Shown piece by piece: positions 60,112 through 64,000 of a DNA stretch of 64,000 nucleotides. The stretch lies in contig NZ_GL870929.1 in the NCBI RefSeq assembly GCF_000190695.1, positions 1,700,441 to 1,764,440 on the forward strand, written 5' to 3'. Position 1 is the stretch's first letter. Each line of letters opens with the position of its first letter. The position numbers and the translations under genes are program-made. Source of the stretch: Kingella denitrificans ATCC 33394. Its GTDB lineage: Bacteria > Pseudomonadota > Gammaproteobacteria > Burkholderiales > Neisseriaceae. Below the pieces are notes generated by a model. The model ran no database searches. It had not been told where the DNA came from and saw only the letters and a list, made by a program, of their open reading frames with translations.

Positions 60112-60141
60112 AAAACCCCTTGTTCGGAAACAAGGGGTTTT
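60112..60141. terminator. Terminator of tRNA-Ser(UGA)
   Basis: AAAACCCCTTGTT and AACAAGGGGTTTT make a perfect 13-bp stem with a four-base loop, nine bases from the tRNA 3' end. Usable from both sides. Confidence 0.9.
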
Positions 60142-60149
60142 AAAATGGG

Positions 60150-60240
<91 letters not shown>

Positions 60241-60565
60241 GCGTCTTGAAGTGCGCAAATATACATGGATTTTTTGCGGTCATCAAGGGATTTCGCGCAA
60301 AAAACCGCAAAAAAAGGATTATTTGCTTCATTTTAATCACAATTTAATTTCTTTTCAGGCAGTGGAAACAATAAGGCATTGATTGCAATGAAGTTGCCGT
60401 ATCGAAAAAAGCAGCCTGCACATTGCCGAAACCGATTGCAGGCTGCTTTTGCAAAATTTTTTTTCAAAATACACTTGACAATTTAATTTTCTGCCCCATT
60501 TTGAGGGCAAGAATGATGAAAAACCGCCGTTCCCGCCAAGGGCGCGGCAGAAAAGGAAGATATTC
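60241..60565. other. Promoter region of clpB with a DUS pair
   Basis: No gene. A DUS pair has arms 60409-60420 and 60437-60448; a sigma-32 promoter lies right after it; the tRNA-Ser promoter should lie in the first 100 bases on the minus strand but was not pinned down. Confidence 0.6.
60474..60501 (+). promoter_or_regulatory. Heat-shock (sigma-32) promoter of clpB
   Basis: CTTGACA (60474-60480), a 13-base spacer, then CCCCATTT (60494-60501). This is very close to the sigma-32 consensus CTTGAAA-N13/14-CCCCATNT and lies about 65 bases before the clpB start. Confidence 0.85.
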
Positions 60566-63142
60566 ATGAGATACGATAAATTAACCACCAAATTCCAGTC
60601 CGCCCTGCAAACCGCGCAAAGCCAAGCCTTGGCGGCCGACAACGCCTATTTGGAAGCAACGCACGTTTTAAAAGCGCTGCTGGACGATACGGAAAGCGGC
60701 ATGGGCGCGTTGCTGGTGAATGCCGGCGGCAACCTGTCGAGCATCAAACAAGGGGTGCAGGCTGCTTTGAACAGCTTGCCGAAAGTGTCGGGGCAGGGCG
60801 GCGAAATGATGCCCAGCCGCGAACTGCAAAATGTGCTTAACCTGATGGACAAAGCGGCCGTGAAGCGCGGCGATGCCTATATCGCCAGCGAGCTGTTCCT
60901 GCTGGGCCTGTTGCAGGAAAACGGCGCAACGGGGCAGATTCTGAAAAACGCAGGCGTTACCGAAGCGCGGCTGAATCAGGCCATTGAACAATTAAATCAA
61001 GGAAAAACCGTGGACAATCCCAATGCAGAAGACCAACGCGAAGCGTTGAAAAAATACACTTTGGACTTAACCGAACGGGCGCGCGAAGGCAAGCTCGACC
61101 CCGTTATCGGCCGCGACGACGAAATCCGCCGCGCCATTCAGGTGCTGCAACGGCGCACCAAAAACAACCCCGTGCTGATTGGCGAACCCGGCGTCGGCAA
61201 AACGGCGATTGTGGAAGGCTTGGCGCAGCGCATCGTGAACGGCGAAGTGCCCGAATCCCTGCGCGGCAAACGCCTGCTGGTGCTGGATTTGGCCGCCCTG
61301 ATTGCCGGTGCGAAATACCGCGGTGAATTTGAAGAACGCCTGAAAGCCGTGCTGAACGATTTGGCGCAGGACGACGGCAACACGCTGATTTTTATTGACG
61401 AAATCCACACATTGGTGGGCGCGGGCAAAACAGACGGCGCTATGGACGCGGGCAATATGCTGAAACCGGCTTTGGCGCGTGGCGAACTGCACTGCATCGG
61501 CGCAACCACGCTGGACGAATACCGCCAATACATCGAAAAAGATGCTGCGCTGGAACGCCGCTTCCAAAAAGTGCTGGTGGGCGAACCGAGCGTGGAAGAC
61601 ACGATTGCGATTCTGCGCGGCTTGCAGGACCGCTACGAAATCCACCACGGCGTGGAAATTACCGACCCTGCGATTGTGGCGGCGGCAGAATTGTCCAACC
61701 GCTATATTACCGACCGCTTCCTGCCCGACAAAGCCATTGATTTGATTGACGAAGCGGCCAGCCGCATCAAAATCGAGAAAGAAACCAAACCCGAGCAGAT
61801 GGACAAGCTCGACCGCCGCATCATCCAACTGAAAATGGAGAAAATGCACGTTTCCAAAGAAAGCGACGAGGCGAGCAAAAAACGTCTAGCTTTGATTGAC
61901 GAAGAAATTGCCGGCTTGGAAAAAGAATATGCCGATTTGGACGAAGTGTGGAAGGCCGAAAAAGCTTCTGCCGTGAGCCTGACCGATTTGAAGGCGCAAA
62001 TCGACGAAATCAAACACAAAATCGAACAGGCCAAACGCGTGGGCGATTATGGCTTGGCTTCGGAATTGGAATACGGCGAATTGCCCAAACTGACCCTGCA
62101 ACTGAAAGATGCGGAGCGCGCAGGCAACCAAAAAACCACCAACACGCTGTTCCGCACCGAAGTGGGCGCGGAGGAAATTGCCGAAATCGTGTCGCGCATG
62201 ACGGGTATTCCCGTGTCCAAAATGATGGAAGGTGAGCGCGAAAAACTGCTGCGCATGGAAGACGTGCTGCACAACCGCGTGGTGGGGCAGGACGAAGCCG
62301 TGCGCGCCGTGGCCGATGCCATCCGCCGCAGCCGCTCCGGCCTGGCCGACCCGAACAAGCCTTACGGCAGCTTCCTGTTCTTGGGTCCGACCGGCGTGGG
62401 TAAAACCGAGTTGTGCAAAACGTTGGCGAGCTTCCTGTTTGACAGCGAAGACCATTTAATCCGCGTGGATATGTCGGAATACATGGAAAAACACAGCGTT
62501 GCGCGGCTGATTGGTGCGCCTCCGGGCTATGTGGGCTACGAAGAGGGCGGCTATCTGACCGAGCAGGTGCGACGTAAACCGTACAGCGTGATTTTGCTGG
62601 ACGAAGTGGAAAAAGCGCATCCGGATGTGTTCAACATCCTGCTGCAAGTGTTGGACGACGGCCGCCTGACCGACGGCCAAGGTCGCACGGTGGACTTCAA
62701 AAACACCGTGGTGGTGATGACGAGCAACATCGGCAGCCAGCACATTCAGGAACTGGGTGCGGAAGCACCTTATGAAGCGGTGAAAGCCGCTGTGATGGCT
62801 GATGTGAAAGACTATTTCCGTCCTGAACTCATCAACCGTATTGATGAAGTGGTGGTGTTCCACGCGCTCGGTCAGGCGCATATCCGCCGCATTGCGCAAA
62901 TCCAGTTGGACGGCCTGAAAAAACGTTTAGAAGCGCAAGGCCTGTATTTGCAGGTATCCGATGCCGCTTTGGACGTGTTGGCGAAGGCCGGGTTTGATCC
63001 GATTTACGGCGCGCGTCCGCTCAAACGGGCGATTCAGTCGGAGATTGAAAATCCGCTGGCCAAAGCGCTGTTGGCAGGGAAATATGCTGCGGGCAGTACA
63101 ATTAAAGTGGAAGCGGAGGGCGATACGTTAGTATTTGCCTGA
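60566..63142 (+). CDS. clpB: ATP-dependent disaggregase ClpB
   Basis: An 858-aa hexameric chaperone that pulls proteins out of aggregates with DnaK. N domain (about 1-145), NBD1 with Walker A IGEPGVGKTAIVEG (about 203) and Walker B LIFIDEIHTL, the coiled-coil middle domain (about 410-525), NBD2 with LGPTGVGKTELCK (about 608) and ILLDEVEKAHPD. No ClpP-binding loop seen, as expected. A DUS (60756-60767) lies in the N domain (VQAA). AAGGAAGATATTC precedes the start. Confidence 0.97.
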   Translation: MRYDKLTTKFQSALQTAQSQALAADNAYLEATHVLKALLDDTESGMGALLVNAGGNLSSIKQGVQAALNSLPKVSGQGGEMMPSRELQNVLNLMDKAAVKRGDAYIASELFLLGLLQENGATGQILKNAGVTEARLNQAIEQLNQGKTVDNPNAEDQREALKKYTLDLTERAREGKLDPVIGRDDEIRRAIQVLQRRTKNNPVLIGEPGVGKTAIVEGLAQRIVNGEVPESLRGKRLLVLDLAALIAGAKYRGEFEERLKAVLNDLAQDDGNTLIFIDEIHTLVGAGKTDGAMDAGNMLKPALARGELHCIGATTLDEYRQYIEKDAALERRFQKVLVGEPSVEDTIAILRGLQDRYEIHHGVEITDPAIVAAAELSNRYITDRFLPDKAIDLIDEAASRIKIEKETKPEQMDKLDRRIIQLKMEKMHVSKESDEASKKRLALIDEEIAGLEKEYADLDEVWKAEKASAVSLTDLKAQIDEIKHKIEQAKRVGDYGLASELEYGELPKLTLQLKDAERAGNQKTTNTLFRTEVGAEEIAEIVSRMTGIPVSKMMEGEREKLLRMEDVLHNRVVGQDEAVRAVADAIRRSRSGLADPNKPYGSFLFLGPTGVGKTELCKTLASFLFDSEDHLIRVDMSEYMEKHSVARLIGAPPGYVGYEEGGYLTEQVRRKPYSVILLDEVEKAHPDVFNILLQVLDDGRLTDGQGRTVDFKNTVVVMTSNIGSQHIQELGAEAPYEAVKAAVMADVKDYFRPELINRIDEVVVFHALGQAHIRRIAQIQLDGLKKRLEAQGLYLQVSDAALDVLAKAGFDPIYGARPLKRAIQSEIENPLAKALLAGKYAAGSTIKVEAEGDTLVFA

Positions 63143-63156
63143 TGCGGCCGCAATGA

Positions 63157-63204
63157 AAAAGCAGCCTGCACTTCTAGAAATGGAAGTGCAGGCTGCTTTT
63201 TTGG
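63157..63204. terminator. Inverted DUS pair after clpB
   Basis: Arms 63159-63170 and 63187-63198 with a T run. Confidence 0.8.
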
Positions 63205-63225
63205 TTTGACGAATAAGCCAAAACA

Positions 63226-63255
63226 AAAAACCTACTGTGTTATCAGTAGGTTTTT
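63226..63255. terminator. Terminator of tRNA-Ser(GCU)
   Basis: AAAAACCTACTG (63226-63237) and CAGTAGGTTTTT (63244-63255), a perfect 12-bp stem beyond the tRNA 3' end. Confidence 0.9.
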
Positions 63256-63263
63256 GTGTATTT

Positions 63264-63357
63264 TGGCGGAGTAGGAGGGATTCGAACCCTCGATCCAGGT
63301 TATAGCCCAGATGCACCCTTAGCAGGGGTGTGCCTTCAGCCTCTCAGCCACTACTCC
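63264..63357 (-). tRNA. tRNA-Ser (anticodon GCU)
   Basis: A 94-nt minus-strand gene with encoded CCA. Acceptor GGAGTAG pairs with CTACTCC, then G-CCA. The anticodon stem CCCCT-GCTAA reads GCT; long variable arm and GTTCGAATC loop mark a class II serine tRNA. Confidence 0.95.
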
Positions 63358-63436
63358 ATTTGGAAACCGACATTCTACTGTGGCGCTAGGATAATCGTCA
63401 ATCCTTATTCTATATGGCAAATATAATGCAATGTTT

Positions 63437-63931
63437 TTATTGTGATAAATATTTCCGCATTAAGAGGCATTCGGCTTGGATGTGTTCGTTCAGCGGCATG
63501 ATGGCTTCGCCCAGCGATTCGTAGCCGTTGATTCGGTAAAATTCAATGGAATTTTTGGAGGCGTACAGGCTCAATAAGCTCAAATCGGCTTGTATGGCGA
63601 GGGCTTCCGCCTTTTTCAGCAGGGCGGTGCCCAAGCCGGAATAATGCACCACGGGGTGGACGTATAACGCTTCCAGTTGCGCTTCAGCGTAGTTCAACAG
63701 GAAAAAACCTTGGATTTGGTTTTCGTATTCAATCAGCCACAGTGCTTTGTTTGGGTTGTCGATTGGGCCGAGATAGCTTTCCGGTTCCAGCAGGTCGAGC
63801 CATGCGTTCATGATTTCCGGGGTGTAGCTTTTCAGGCAGGAATAGCGGACGGCATGGCGGTGTACGCGCAAAATTTGGGGGCAGTCTTCGTGACGTGCCG
63901 GACGCAGCAGCGTGGGCAGTTGGGGCATCAT
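63437..63931 (-). CDS. GNAT-family N-acetyltransferase
   Basis: A 164-aa acetyltransferase. The acetyl-CoA loop is in VHYSGLGTALLKKAEALA (about 95-112; the usual R/Q-x-x-G-x-G/A appears as Y-S-G-L-G-T), preceded by AEAQLEALYVHPV and followed by LSLYASKNSIEFYRINGYE, the standard GNAT ending. The substrate is unknown. Single gene. Confidence 0.87.
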   Translation of the reverse strand: MMPQLPTLLRPARHEDCPQILRVHRHAVRYSCLKSYTPEIMNAWLDLLEPESYLGPIDNPNKALWLIEYENQIQGFFLLNYAEAQLEALYVHPVVHYSGLGTALLKKAEALAIQADLSLLSLYASKNSIEFYRINGYESLGEAIMPLNEHIQAECLLMRKYLSQ

Positions 63932-64000
63932 GGGTGTTCGGTGGGAAGGGTTGGTGTGTGGGCGTGCATTATATAGCGGATTGGGCGGATTTTCGATATG

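Overview
The window is chromosomal DNA of a naturally transformable Neisseriaceae bacterium, most likely a Kingella oralis-like lineage. The main clue is the 12-mer AAGCAGCCTGCA. It recurs throughout, usually as inverted pairs just after genes and sometimes inside genes. From memory of the DNA uptake sequence (DUS) dialect literature, this is the AA-king3 dialect. Neisserial gene types (argJ, Mod transporter, trimeric autotransporter with ESPR, MurU, Correia-like 106-bp elements, comM) agree. The species call is inference.

Layout. 0.5-8.6 kb: surface and envelope genes (TonB siderophore receptor, EamA exporter, trimeric autotransporter adhesin) and a MarR regulator with a membrane protein behind a similar promoter. 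8.7-13.4 kb: flavin oxidoreductase, pirin, MBL hydrolase, class I fumarase. 13.5-20.1 kb: the replication-origin neighbourhood. dnaN and dnaA run leftward, rpmH-rnpA-yidD-yidC run rightward, and two perfect DnaA boxes lie between, with an extra SPFH-domain gene before rpmH. 20.2-39.7 kb: housekeeping genes (argJ, dedA-queC, cysS, rpiA, ispF, ribF, terC-like, ubiK, comM, murU, cycA), a three-gene cluster of unknown proteins, an MliC/ACP-like secreted protein and a stand-alone acyltransferase resembling the AT domain of type I fatty acid synthases.

39.7-42.8 kb is an A+T-rich accessory island. It holds a small membrane protein, a frameshifted RAYT (REP-associated tyrosine transposase) remnant and a tightly coupled pair: a DUF1848 protein with a C-terminal CX3CX2C cluster, and a methyltransferase-like partner with its own cysteines. 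Its DUS copies are of Neisseria type (GCCGTCTGAA), and this foreign dialect continues into the 3' half of uvrA, so the block probably arrived by transformation. 45.8-54.5 kb returns to core genes (galU, dsbD, modABC, mltG, prfC).

54.6-58.1 kb is a second accessory region. An rtcB-prfH operon (RNA ligase plus release-factor homologue, known as a system that repairs and rescues ribosomes cut in 16S rRNA) lies next to low-GC genes (adhesin-E-like protein, small acidic protein, XRE regulator). An internally deleted relic of prfH on the far side means the low-GC genes are bracketed by direct repeats of the prfH 3' end. 58.6-64 kb: an amino-acid ABC permease pair, clpB behind a near-ideal sigma-32 promoter, two tRNA-Ser genes and a GNAT acetyltransferase.

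Three classes of dispersed repeat are superimposed: DUS pairs acting as terminators, 106-bp Correia-like elements (three intact, one probable relic), and a short hairpin repeat of about 40-50 bp (five copies).
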